Shown: positions 45,315 to 53,943 of the stretch, piece by piece
Layout: each line of letters opens with the position of its first letter
Position numbering within the stretch: the stretch's first letter is position 1
Source: Streptomyces marianii
GTDB lineage: Bacteria > Actinomycetota > Actinomycetes > Streptomycetales > Streptomycetaceae
Assembly (NCBI RefSeq): GCF_005795905.1
Contig: NZ_VAWE01000001.1
Span: 7,181,001-7,245,000, forward strand
Direction of reading: 5' to 3'
DNA length: 64,000 nt
Notes under the pieces: generated by a model
What the model saw: the letters and a program-made list of their open reading frames with translations, nothing else
What the model was told of the DNA's origin: nothing
Database searches by the model: none
Made by a program: the position numbers and the translations under genes

Positions 45315-46841
45315 GTGACTTCGCCTGCCCCGACGGAATCCGTTCCGCCCCAGCTCAGCGCGGGGCCGCGCCCCGCGCAGGGCCCGGCCGCCGACGAAGG
45401 GCTCGCGCGGCGACTCCGCGCGCTCGCGTGCACCGCCCCGCTGCACGATCTCGACACCCGCAAGGCGAACCTCGCGGGCGAGTACTCGGTCTACGCGATG
45501 GCGGAGGTCGCCCTCGCCGCCATCGACCTCGTCACGCTCAACATGGACTTCGACACCGGCGCCGACCACGAGCAGATAGTGGCCAGGCTCCTTCCGCGGA
45601 TCGCGGCCCAGGCCCCGCGGCGCCCCGCCGCCGAACACGAGCGGGTGGCGCGCTGGGTGCTGGAGAACCTGATCAACGTCGGCAGTGTCGACCGCGGCTT
45701 TCGCGCCGTGTACGGCACCTTCGGCCCGGACGGGGTGTACGTCCGGCGGGACTACGACTTCAAACTCATCGAGGAGGTCCCCGGCTACGGCGGCGGTGTC
45801 TATCTGCGCACCACCGACGAGGCGGTGAACGTGCTCGTCGGCGCTCTCGACACGGACGTCACCAGCGCCCAGATCGCCGCGGAGGTGAAGCTGGAGGTGC
45901 TGATCAGCCGCGGCCGGCTCGCCGACGCCCAGCTGGCCGCGGAGCAGGCCCGCTACCGGACCGTGCAGTACGCCGAGACCCTGCGCAGGACGCTGGAGGC
46001 CACCCGGCGCAATGTGCGCGCCGTCGACTGGCTCAACGCCGTGCCCGACATGATCGCCGAGGCGCTCGACCACGTCGCCGACCGCTACCGCCACGAGAAC
46101 GCGATCCTCACCAACATCCGCAAGGCCCGCGACGAGGCCGAGGACCCCGAGCACAAGCGCCGGGCCGCAGAGCTCGTCGACATAGTCAAGGACTGCATCC
46201 GCCGCCACACCCAGCTCCAGTCCCGGCTCCTGGAGGCCGGCCCGCTCTTCCGGGCGGAGCAGGACCGCCAGGCGTTCGCCGCTCCGGCGGCGCGCTCCGG
46301 CGTCGATCTGTACGGCCATCTCGTCGCGCCGCTGCTGCCCCTGCCCGTCGACCGGGCCATCCGCGTCACCGACGCGTACTTCGCACACGGCACCGGGCTG
46401 CGCACTCCCGCGTCCGTCCGGGTCGCGGACCTCGTCGACCTGCTCCTCAGCCCGCCCGTCGAGCGGGAGCACCTGGGCGCCGAACTGCCAGAGCCGGATC
46501 TGATCGCGACTCCGGACGACAGCCGTTTCAGCGAGGAGCAGCTGACGAGCGCCATGGAACTGCTGGACCTGGAGCACGACGCCCCGCGCCGGCTCTCCGG
46601 TCTCCTCGCCGACGCCCGCCGCCGCGATCCGGACCTGCCCTACCTCGTCGCCCTCCTCGCCGTCCACGCGGCCAGCCCTCCGGTCGGCACGGCCTACCGC
46701 CAGGGCGAGGAGCGGCTGCTGTTCGCCGTCGACGACGGCACCGAGCTGGACGACCCCGAGTTCGGCGGCGCGGACCTGATCGTGGGCACGGCCCTGCTGG
46801 ACGCGGCCGGCATGGCCGCGGACCGCACGGAGGCCGCGTGA
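45315..46841 (+). CDS. Kleisin-like subunit of an SMC-type complex (MksF/JetA-like)
   Basis: The 508-residue protein is mostly helical. An N-terminal winged-helix-like region (about 30-160; LAGEYSVYAMAEVALAAIDL, VARWVLENLINV) is followed by long neck helices (about 175-300; AEVKLEVLISRGRLADAQLA) and a C-terminal globular part. No catalytic motif is visible. Helical organisation, length and position before a KITE-like and an SMC-like gene fit a MukF/MksF/JetA kleisin. This rests on architecture, since no family motif can be named. TAGTCT eight bases before the GTG suggests a leaderless transcript; an earlier GTG at 45285 is possible. Confidence 0.6.
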   Translation: MTSPAPTESVPPQLSAGPRPAQGPAADEGLARRLRALACTAPLHDLDTRKANLAGEYSVYAMAEVALAAIDLVTLNMDFDTGADHEQIVARLLPRIAAQAPRRPAAEHERVARWVLENLINVGSVDRGFRAVYGTFGPDGVYVRRDYDFKLIEEVPGYGGGVYLRTTDEAVNVLVGALDTDVTSAQIAAEVKLEVLISRGRLADAQLAAEQARYRTVQYAETLRRTLEATRRNVRAVDWLNAVPDMIAEALDHVADRYRHENAILTNIRKARDEAEDPEHKRRAAELVDIVKDCIRRHTQLQSRLLEAGPLFRAEQDRQAFAAPAARSGVDLYGHLVAPLLPLPVDRAIRVTDAYFAHGTGLRTPASVRVADLVDLLLSPPVEREHLGAELPEPDLIATPDDSRFSEEQLTSAMELLDLEHDAPRRLSGLLADARRRDPDLPYLVALLAVHAASPPVGTAYRQGEERLLFAVDDGTELDDPEFGGADLIVGTALLDAAGMAADRTEAA

Positions 46842-47004
46842 CGCCGAGCCCGGGGCACGGTGTCCCCGCGTTTCCGTCTCCGCCCGTCCGGCGTGCGCAC
46901 CGTCCGCCCGCCCGGGAGTTCCGCCCGGCCGGCGGCCCGGCGCGCCGCGCAACCGCCCGGCACCGCACCCAAGAGCCCCACCACCGCACAGAGGAGCCCC
47001 AGCC

Positions 47005-47925
47005 GTGAGCGACCAGCACGCAGAGCACGCCGGGCCCCGGCGTGAGCCGGACGTGCCGCTCGGGCCGCCGTCCGGGCCGATGTCCGCTACCACCGCCACC
47101 ACCGGCGTCACCCCCGCCGACGCGGCCGACGCGGCGCGGCTCGTCTCCTTCGGGCTTCAGCCCAAACTGCTGCCCGCCCGCGACGCCGAGTACGCCGACC
47201 TGCTGCGGCGCTACCGCGAGGAGCCCGCCTTCGCCCGCCTCGCCGACGCCGTCGCCACCGGGCTCGGACTGGTCGTCCTCGAGGTGTCGCCCCGCGCGGG
47301 GATGGCCGTGACCGCGGCCGAGGACTCGGTCTTCGCCGTCCGTATGGGCGACTACGCCCGACGGGCCTCCGCCGAATCGGCCGACCGGTTCCTCCACGGC
47401 CTCGCCCATCTGGCCGTCGCCGCACTGGCGTTCCCCCGCCCCGAGGACCTCGCCGACGACGGCTACATCGGCCGGATCACCGTCAACGGTGTCGACGCCT
47501 TCGTACGGCAGGCCTGCCGCCGTCTGGAGGAGCGGGCCGAGGAGCAGGGAGAGAACACCGACCCGGCGTCCGGCGCCCCGGGACTCGAAGCCGCCTGGCG
47601 CATCTACGCGCGGCGCAGCGCCACCGGAGCCACCAAGGACGCCCGCCGCCTCGCCGGCTCCACCACCGGCATCATCGCCAAGGCGGTCGCCTTCCTCACC
47701 GACTCCGGCTTCCTGCAGCGCACCGGGGAGGACTCCGGCGGCGCGTACCGGACCACCGCCCGTTACCAGCTGCAGGTCCGCGACATGGCGGGCAGTGCCG
47801 CCATGGCCGAGCTGCTGGAGCTCGGAGTCGTCCCCGTCACCGACGGCTCCGCCACTCTCGTGCCGGCGCCGGACGCCGACGACCTGGAACTGGCCGCCGA
47901 CGCCGGCCTCCCGTTCCACCCATGA
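47005..47925 (+). CDS. Winged-helix KITE-like subunit (MksE/JetB-like)
   Basis: The 306-residue protein has a disordered N-terminus of about 45 residues, then a helical domain (LLRRYREEPAFARLADAVAT; FLHGLAHLAVAALAF). A winged-helix domain follows near 200-270 (TTGIIAKAVAFLTDSGFL, YRTTARYQLQVRDMA). MksE/JetB proteins have this tandem winged-helix layout and bind the kleisin. It lies 163 bases after the kleisin-like gene and 76 before the SMC-like gene. GAGGAG precedes the GTG. The assignment rests on architecture and gene order. Confidence 0.6.
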   Translation: MSDQHAEHAGPRREPDVPLGPPSGPMSATTATTGVTPADAADAARLVSFGLQPKLLPARDAEYADLLRRYREEPAFARLADAVATGLGLVVLEVSPRAGMAVTAAEDSVFAVRMGDYARRASAESADRFLHGLAHLAVAALAFPRPEDLADDGYIGRITVNGVDAFVRQACRRLEERAEEQGENTDPASGAPGLEAAWRIYARRSATGATKDARRLAGSTTGIIAKAVAFLTDSGFLQRTGEDSGGAYRTTARYQLQVRDMAGSAAMAELLELGVVPVTDGSATLVPAPDADDLELAADAGLPFHP

Positions 47926-48001
47926 CCTCGCGGCGGGCCGCCCGCCGTCCACCTTCGCCCCACCGCCTCAACCCCCCTGAGAACGACGAGAGTCCGCCGC
48001 C

Positions 48002-51000
48002 ATGTACGAGCTGTCCCGGGTACGCCTCTACTCCATCGGGCCCGCCGGTGCGCGCTATGCCGACACCGTGCTGGACCTGCGCGGAGTCGGCGCGCCCGTG
48101 CCCGACCCGGCCCCGACGCAGGCCGAGTTCTTCGAGGAGGAGCCGGTCGGGCCGCCCCGCCGCCCCGCCCCCGCGGGCGTGCTCTTCCTGGAGAACGGCG
48201 GCGGCAAGTCCGTCCTCCTCAAGCTGATCTTCTCGGTGATGCTGCCCGGTCACCGCAACACCCTCGGCGGGGCCAGCTCCGGTGTGCTGCGCAAGTTCCT
48301 GCTCGCCGACGACTGCGGCCACGTCGCCCTGGAGTGGCAGCACACTCTGACCGGCGAACTGGTCGTCGTCGGCAAGGCCAGCGAATGGCGCGGCCGCCAG
48401 GTCTCCAACGACCCCCGCAAGTTCGCCGAGGCCTGGTACTCCTTCCGGCCCGGGCCAGGTCTCAGCCTGGACTCGCTGCCCGTCGCCGAGTCCACCGCCG
48501 TCCGCCCGCCCGTCGAGGGCGCCTCGGGCGCGCGGGGCCGGCGTCGCACCATGAAGGGCTTCCGCGACGCCATCACCGAGGCGGGCAAGGCGTATCCGCA
48601 CCTGGAGGTGTACTGGGAGGAGATCCACGACCGCTGGAACGAGCACCTCGGAGACCTGGGCCTCGATCCCGAACTCTTCCGCTACCAGCGGGAGATGAAC
48701 GCGGACGAGGGAGAGGCCGCCGGGCTGTTCGCGGTCAAGAAGGACTCCGACTTCACGGACCTGCTGCTGCGCGCGGTCACCGACACCCGTGACACGGACG
48801 GGCTCGCCGACCTCGTCAGCGGCTTCGGCAGCAAACTGGGCCGCCGCGCCGAGCTCATCGCCGAACGTGACTTCACAGCAGGCTCCGTCGACCTCCTCGG
48901 GCGCATCGTGGAGGCCGCCGACACCCGGGCCAGGGCCCGCGACATCCACCTCGGGGCCGAACGCCGCACCCGTACCCTCGCGCACCGGCTCTCCGCCAGG
49001 GCCGGCGAGGAGCGCGCCCGTACCGCCGAACTCGCCCAGCAGGTCACCGCCGCCGCACACACCGTCACCGAAGCGGAGCGCTCCCGCAGCCACAGCTCCC
49101 TCATCGCGGCCGAACTGGCCTACCGGCACGCGTCGCTGGCCCTCACCGCGGCGGAGAAGGCCGCCGCCGCCCAGCGCCGCGAGCTGACCGACGCACGCAC
49201 GCTCCACGCCGCCTGGCAGGCCGCCGAGGCGGTGCTCCGCCACCGGGCCGCCACGGACCGCTCCGCACGGGTGGCCGCCGCCATCCGCGAGGCCGAGCGG
49301 GACGCCGCCCCCGCGCTCGCGGCCCGCGCGAAGGCCGCCGCCGATCTCGTGCGCGCCCTCCACTCCGCCGCCGAGGACGGCGAGCGCCTGGCCAACGAGG
49401 AGGAGGAGCGCTCCGCCGGTCTCCAGGAAGCCGGCGAGGCCGCCCACCGCGACGCCACCGCCGCCGCCACCGACGCCCAGCGGGCCCGCAGCGAGGCGGG
49501 CCATCTCCGCCAGCGCCTCGCCGAGGTCGAACAGGAGACCGCGGAGGCCGTCCGCGCCGGCTGGCTCGACGACACGGCCCCGGACGCCGACCCGGCGCGG
49601 GCCGCCCTCGCGGCCAGCGACGCGGAGAAGACCGCGGTCGCCGCCTGGGACGCGGCCCGCGACGCCGCCCGCACGGCCGCGGAACGCGCCCGTGAGACGG
49701 CGGCCGCCGAGACCCGGGCCGAACTGACCGCGGCCCGCGCCGCGGACGCCGCCGAGGCAGCCGCCCACGCCTACGAGGCCGAGCGGCTCGCCGCCGCTTC
49801 CCTCGCCGGGTCCGAGCGCCTCGGCGAACTGCTCGGTCTGCCGGCGACCGCCGGGCCGGCGGAGGTCCCCGGGCCCCGGCGCGAGCCGTCCACCGAGCCG
49901 TCTGCTCCCGCCGCGACGGACACGCGGACGGCGATCCCGGCACAGACGACCGGCCCCGAGGACGGCCGCCCCGCGAACGCTCCGGCGGGGACCGCGGCAG
50001 CGGACGGCCCCGAGGCCGTCCGGCGCGAGCACGGCACCGAAGGCCCCCTCACCACCGAGGAGTTCGACCGCTACGCCGACGAACTGCGAGAGCTCCTCGA
50101 CCAGGGCGTCGCGGCCGCCGAGCGCCAGCTGTTCGACCTGAGGACCGCGGCCGCGGACGACTCCCGCATCCTCGGGGCGCTCGGCGACGGCGGGCTGCTG
50201 CCCCCCGGGCCCGACGTCCTCGCGACCGTCGAGTTCCTCGGTGAGCACGGCATCCCCGCACTGCCCGGCTGGCGCTACCTCGCCCAGGCCGTCGCCCCGG
50301 CCGACCACGCCGCCGTGCTCGCGGCGCGGCCCGAGCTGGTCGACGGTGTCGTCATCACCGACCCCGTGTCGTACGCCCGCGCCCGCGAGGTGCTGAACGG
50401 CGCGGCACTGCTGCCGCGTTCCGCCGTCGCCGTCGGAACCGCGGCAGCCCTGCTCGCCCCCGTACCGGGGCCGGCCGCCGGAACGGACACCGACGTGTTC
50501 CTCGTGCCGCCGAACCCCGCCATGCACGACGAGCACGCCGCGGACGAGGAGCGGCAGGCACTCCGGGCACGCGCCGCGGAGCGGGACGAGGAGATCAGGA
50601 ACCTTGCGGCCCGGCTGGCGGGCGACCGAGCTCTCGCCGCCCGTATCGGCTCCTGGCGTGCCGACTGCCCGCCCGGCATGCTCGCCGAGCTCGCCGGGGC
50701 CGCGCGCACCGCCCGGGAGGCGGCCGAGGCCGCCGAGGAGGCGCTCGCCGAGGCCCGCACGGCCCGGGCGGAAGCCGAGGAGGCCGCCGCCGACACCGCC
50801 CGGGTGCGCGACGAACGGCAGGACACCGCCCAGCGGGCCCGCCGCGCCGCGGACGCGCTCGCCGGACTCGCCTTCCGCCTCCGCGAGCGCGCCGGCTGGC
50901 AGGCGAAGCTGCGTGAACTCGCCGACGAGGCCGCCGAGTCCGACGCCCGCGCCGCCTCCTGCCTCGATCGGGCGAGAGCCGCCGACCAGGACCGCCGGGC

Positions 51001-52930
51001 AGCCCAGCGTGCGGCGGACGACGCCCGGCGCACCGCACGCGCCCTCCGCGCCGAGCGCGCGGAGATCGCGGGCGCGCCCGAGCAGTTGCCCGACCCGGAC
51101 GAGACCGACGACACCCCCCGCCCTTCGCTGCCCGCCCTGCGGGAGGCGTACCGCGCCGCGTCCCAGTTGTACGAGAAGGTCGGCGTCGGGGCCGACCTCC
51201 GTGCCGAACAGGCCCATGCCGAGAGTGACGAGAGCGCCGCGCTCGCCGAACTCGACCGGCTCACCAACAAGGTCCGCACGCGCGCCGCCCAGCTGCTGGA
51301 GGGCACCGACGGGGCCGACGGCCCCTCCCGCCAGGCCGCCGCGGCCCGCGCCGAGTCCCATGTGCAGACCCTGGAGACCCGCGCCTCCGAGGCCAGCGAG
51401 AAACTCGGTCGGCTGCGCGGTGAGGCCGAGCGCCTCGCGCCCGTGGACGGTGACGCACACACCGGGCTTCCCGAGGAGATGGAACCCTCGGACGCCCAGC
51501 ACGCCCAGGCACTGCTGCGGACGGCCACCGGTGAGCTGGCCGCCCGTACCGAGGCGCTGGACACCGCCCGGGCGAGGCACGCCGAGCTGCTGCGCGCGCA
51601 CCGCGCGGCCGAGGACGCGGCGAGCGGCTTCGACGAGACGGCGGCCCTCCTGCGCGATCTGCTCAGGGACCACACCGACGAGGAGCAGGAGCAGCCCGAG
51701 CCCTACGCGGGCAGCCTCGAGGAGGCCAGGCACTCGGCGGCCGAGGCCCGCCGCTCCCTGCGCGGCTGCGCGGCCGATCTGTCCTCCGCCGAGTCGGCGG
51801 TGCGCGAGGCGAGCGACGTGCTCGTGCGTCACGCCAACTCCACCCGCTACGAGGCGGTGCGTACTCCGGCCCGTCTGCAGATCCGTGAGCTGCCCGCGTC
51901 CTCCCTGCCGGAGCACGCGGCGCGCTGGGCCGAGGCGTTCGCACCCCGGCTGCGCGTACTCACTGACGAGCTGGCGCAGTTGGAGCGCAACCGCGACTCC
52001 ATCGTGGACCGGCTCCGCGGGCTGGTGGAATCGGCGCTCACCACGCTCCGGTCGGCCCAGCGGCTCTCGCGGCTGCCCGAGGGCCTGGGGGAGTGGTCGG
52101 GCCAGGAGTTCCTGCGCATCCGCTTCGAGGAGCCCGACCAGGCGACCCTCACCGAGCGGCTCGGCGAGGTCGTCGACGAGGCCACCCGCGCGGCGGTGAG
52201 GAAGAACTCCGATCTGCGCCGCGACGGCATGTCCCTGCTGCTCCGCGGCGTCCAGGCGGCTCTCGAACCGAAGGGCGTCGCCGTCGAGATCCTCAAGCCG
52301 GACGCGGTGCTGCGCGCCGAGCGGGTACCGGTCGGTCAGATGGGCGATGTCTTCTCCGGCGGCCAGTTGCTCACCGCGGCGATCGCTCTGTACTGCACCA
52401 TGGCCGCGCTCCGCAGCAACGACCGGGGGCGGGACAAGCACCGGCACGCGGGCACGCTGTTCCTGGACAATCCGATCGGGCGCGCCAACGCCACCTACCT
52501 GCTGGAGTTGCAGCGTGCCGTGTCGCACGCCCTCGGCGTCCAGCTGCTTTACACCACGGGCCTGTTCGACACCACCGCCCTCGCGGAGTTCCCCCTGGTC
52601 GTCAGGCTGCGCAACGACGCGGACCTACGGGCGGGCCTGAAGTACATCAGCGTCGAGGAGCATCTGCGCCCGGGCCTGCCACAGCAGCGTGCCGAGGGCG
52701 AGACCGTGCACGGGGAGATCACCGCGACCCGGATGTTCAAGAGGGCCGCGGACGAGCCGTCGCCCGCGCCGGTCGAGAGCCCGAGTGGGCTCCACCACGA
52801 GACGGGGACCGCGCTTCCGACGGAGGCCGTGCCGCAGTCGCCGACGCCGGCAGTCGCTCCTGAAGGCGCCGGTACCGACCCCCGGCCGGGGTCCGGCTCA
52901 CCCGAAACCCCCGTCCGTCGCGAGGAGTAA
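48002..52930 (+). CDS. SMC-like coiled-coil ATPase (MksB/JetC-like)
   Basis: The 1642-residue protein has a split ABC ATPase. Walker A ENGGGKS is at 64-70, the signature VFSGGQLLTAAIALY near 1450, and a Walker-B strand TLFLDNPIG near 1485-1493. Between them lie two very long Ala/Arg/Glu-rich coiled-coil stretches flanking a non-helical domain near 720-830 (LATVEFLGEHGIPALPGW; VDGVVITDPVSYARA) that should be the hinge. The Walker-B position usually holding the catalytic Glu is Asn. The C-terminal 60 residues are disordered. The layout is that of SMC/MukB/Rad50-type proteins; the two preceding genes suggest a condensin-like complex acting on DNA. It is longer than typical JetC. Confidence 0.8.
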   Translation: MYELSRVRLYSIGPAGARYADTVLDLRGVGAPVPDPAPTQAEFFEEEPVGPPRRPAPAGVLFLENGGGKSVLLKLIFSVMLPGHRNTLGGASSGVLRKFLLADDCGHVALEWQHTLTGELVVVGKASEWRGRQVSNDPRKFAEAWYSFRPGPGLSLDSLPVAESTAVRPPVEGASGARGRRRTMKGFRDAITEAGKAYPHLEVYWEEIHDRWNEHLGDLGLDPELFRYQREMNADEGEAAGLFAVKKDSDFTDLLLRAVTDTRDTDGLADLVSGFGSKLGRRAELIAERDFTAGSVDLLGRIVEAADTRARARDIHLGAERRTRTLAHRLSARAGEERARTAELAQQVTAAAHTVTEAERSRSHSSLIAAELAYRHASLALTAAEKAAAAQRRELTDARTLHAAWQAAEAVLRHRAATDRSARVAAAIREAERDAAPALAARAKAAADLVRALHSAAEDGERLANEEEERSAGLQEAGEAAHRDATAAATDAQRARSEAGHLRQRLAEVEQETAEAVRAGWLDDTAPDADPARAALAASDAEKTAVAAWDAARDAARTAAERARETAAAETRAELTAARAADAAEAAAHAYEAERLAAASLAGSERLGELLGLPATAGPAEVPGPRREPSTEPSAPAATDTRTAIPAQTTGPEDGRPANAPAGTAAADGPEAVRREHGTEGPLTTEEFDRYADELRELLDQGVAAAERQLFDLRTAAADDSRILGALGDGGLLPPGPDVLATVEFLGEHGIPALPGWRYLAQAVAPADHAAVLAARPELVDGVVITDPVSYARAREVLNGAALLPRSAVAVGTAAALLAPVPGPAAGTDTDVFLVPPNPAMHDEHAADEERQALRARAAERDEEIRNLAARLAGDRALAARIGSWRADCPPGMLAELAGAARTAREAAEAAEEALAEARTARAEAEEAAADTARVRDERQDTAQRARRAADALAGLAFRLRERAGWQAKLRELADEAAESDARAASCLDRARAADQDRRAAQRAADDARRTARALRAERAEIAGAPEQLPDPDETDDTPRPSLPALREAYRAASQLYEKVGVGADLRAEQAHAESDESAALAELDRLTNKVRTRAAQLLEGTDGADGPSRQAAAARAESHVQTLETRASEASEKLGRLRGEAERLAPVDGDAHTGLPEEMEPSDAQHAQALLRTATGELAARTEALDTARARHAELLRAHRAAEDAASGFDETAALLRDLLRDHTDEEQEQPEPYAGSLEEARHSAAEARRSLRGCAADLSSAESAVREASDVLVRHANSTRYEAVRTPARLQIRELPASSLPEHAARWAEAFAPRLRVLTDELAQLERNRDSIVDRLRGLVESALTTLRSAQRLSRLPEGLGEWSGQEFLRIRFEEPDQATLTERLGEVVDEATRAAVRKNSDLRRDGMSLLLRGVQAALEPKGVAVEILKPDAVLRAERVPVGQMGDVFSGGQLLTAAIALYCTMAALRSNDRGRDKHRHAGTLFLDNPIGRANATYLLELQRAVSHALGVQLLYTTGLFDTTALAEFPLVVRLRNDADLRAGLKYISVEEHLRPGLPQQRAEGETVHGEITATRMFKRAADEPSPAPVESPSGLHHETGTALPTEAVPQSPTPAVAPEGAGTDPRPGSGSPETPVRREE

Positions 52931-53006
52931 GCGGACGCCCGTCCACGATGAGCCGCACCGGTCAGGGGCCGGGCCTCCGGCGCTCCCCCGCCCGGGCGAC
53001 CCCGGG

Positions 53007-53021
53007 CCGGGGAAACCCCGG
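53007..53021. terminator. Short hairpin between SMC-like gene and convergent membrane gene
   Basis: CCGGGG-AAA-CCCCGG forms a six-pair stem with a three-base loop, extended by flanking GC-rich sequence. Confidence 0.45.
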
Positions 53022-53034
53022 ACCTCGCAAGTCC

Positions 53035-53448
53035 TCAGGCCTGGGACAGCCTGCCCGCACCCCTTCGCCGTATCCGCGCGGATTCACGCGCCTCCGCGCG
53101 GGCGACCCTTCGTGCCTCCCGGCGCTCGCGCCGCAGTTGCCGCGCCGTGCTGCTCGGAACCGACACCACGCCGTTGCGCTGGTTCCACACCTGGCGCGTC
53201 ACCCACACGTCCAGCACCGCCCAGGTCGCACCGACCGTGCTCGCCACACTGCTCAGGACCATGGGAAAGGCCAGCCACGAACCCGTCACCGAGAAGAAGA
53301 AGGCCATCAACGCCTGGGTCATCGTGACCGCCGTAACGATCACGGCCCGCACGGCCGCCGTGCGCACCGGGTCGGGCATCCGCGGTCGCCCCACCGGCTC
53401 CTCGACCCAGAGCCGCCGCGGTGGTCCCGTCTCGTCCGCCGTCGCCAT
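53035..53448 (-). CDS. Small two-TM membrane protein with basic tail
   Basis: The 137-residue protein has two hydrophobic segments (about 36-58 and 62-84; VTMTQALMAFFFSVTGSWLA, TVGATWAVLDVWVTRQV). A strongly basic cytoplasmic tail follows (RQLRRERREARRVARAEAR). It is conserved-looking but not recognised. It converges on the SMC-like gene, so it is not part of that operon. Confidence 0.6.
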   Translation of the reverse strand: MATADETGPPRRLWVEEPVGRPRMPDPVRTAAVRAVIVTAVTMTQALMAFFFSVTGSWLAFPMVLSSVASTVGATWAVLDVWVTRQVWNQRNGVVSVPSSTARQLRRERREARRVARAEARESARIRRRGAGRLSQA

Positions 53449-53943
53449 GGTCTGCGCTCACTCCCCACGAATGTCCGATGCAGGGTCTCGGGTACCCGCT
53501 TCCGGTCCGTGCACGCGCCGGCGCGGCCCGTCGGTCGACCCGTAGGCCGATTCCCCCGCAACTCCCGTTTCCCGTACACAAAGACGCACGGAAGCCACGG
53601 AAGATTCCCGCTGGAGCGAAGATATCCGGCCATACGTCCATGAAGGGTTTGTGACGTCCGGCCAGGTGTCATCGGCCACGTTCCGAGTGGCAAGTCCGCG
53701 AATACCAGGACAACCCATGATCAACGACTTGACGCCCGGCTGAAAAACGTCCCGCCGGGCCTTCGAGTTGTCACTCCGTCAGTAGTAGGCTCGCGCCGTT
53801 TGTTGACGCAGGAAGAACAACTCCTGGCACGACGACGTGCAGCTCCTGGCACAACTCGGCACCACTCACCACAGACAACGGCACCACACGCCAAGCGGAC
53901 ATCATTACCCGCGCCTTCCGCGCGGGTCGAGCTGGGGGAGGCC
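53449..53943. other. Gene-free interval before the conservon
   Basis: I see no supported gene here. GCCCGGC/GCCGGGC near 53735-53760 can fold. CTCCTGGCAC is repeated at about 53820 and 53850 in what is probably the cvnA leader. The cvnA promoter is not clearly identifiable. Confidence 0.35.

Noticed and set aside
47837..52528. 1563-residue minus-strand open frame
   Set aside because: It is the antisense shadow of the SMC-like gene: Gly/Arg/Val-rich, no family features, and it ignores the strong Walker motifs on the plus strand.
53035..53448. JetD/MksG partner for the SMC-like operon
   Set aside because: It is a 137-residue two-TM protein on the opposite strand with no Toprim-like motif.
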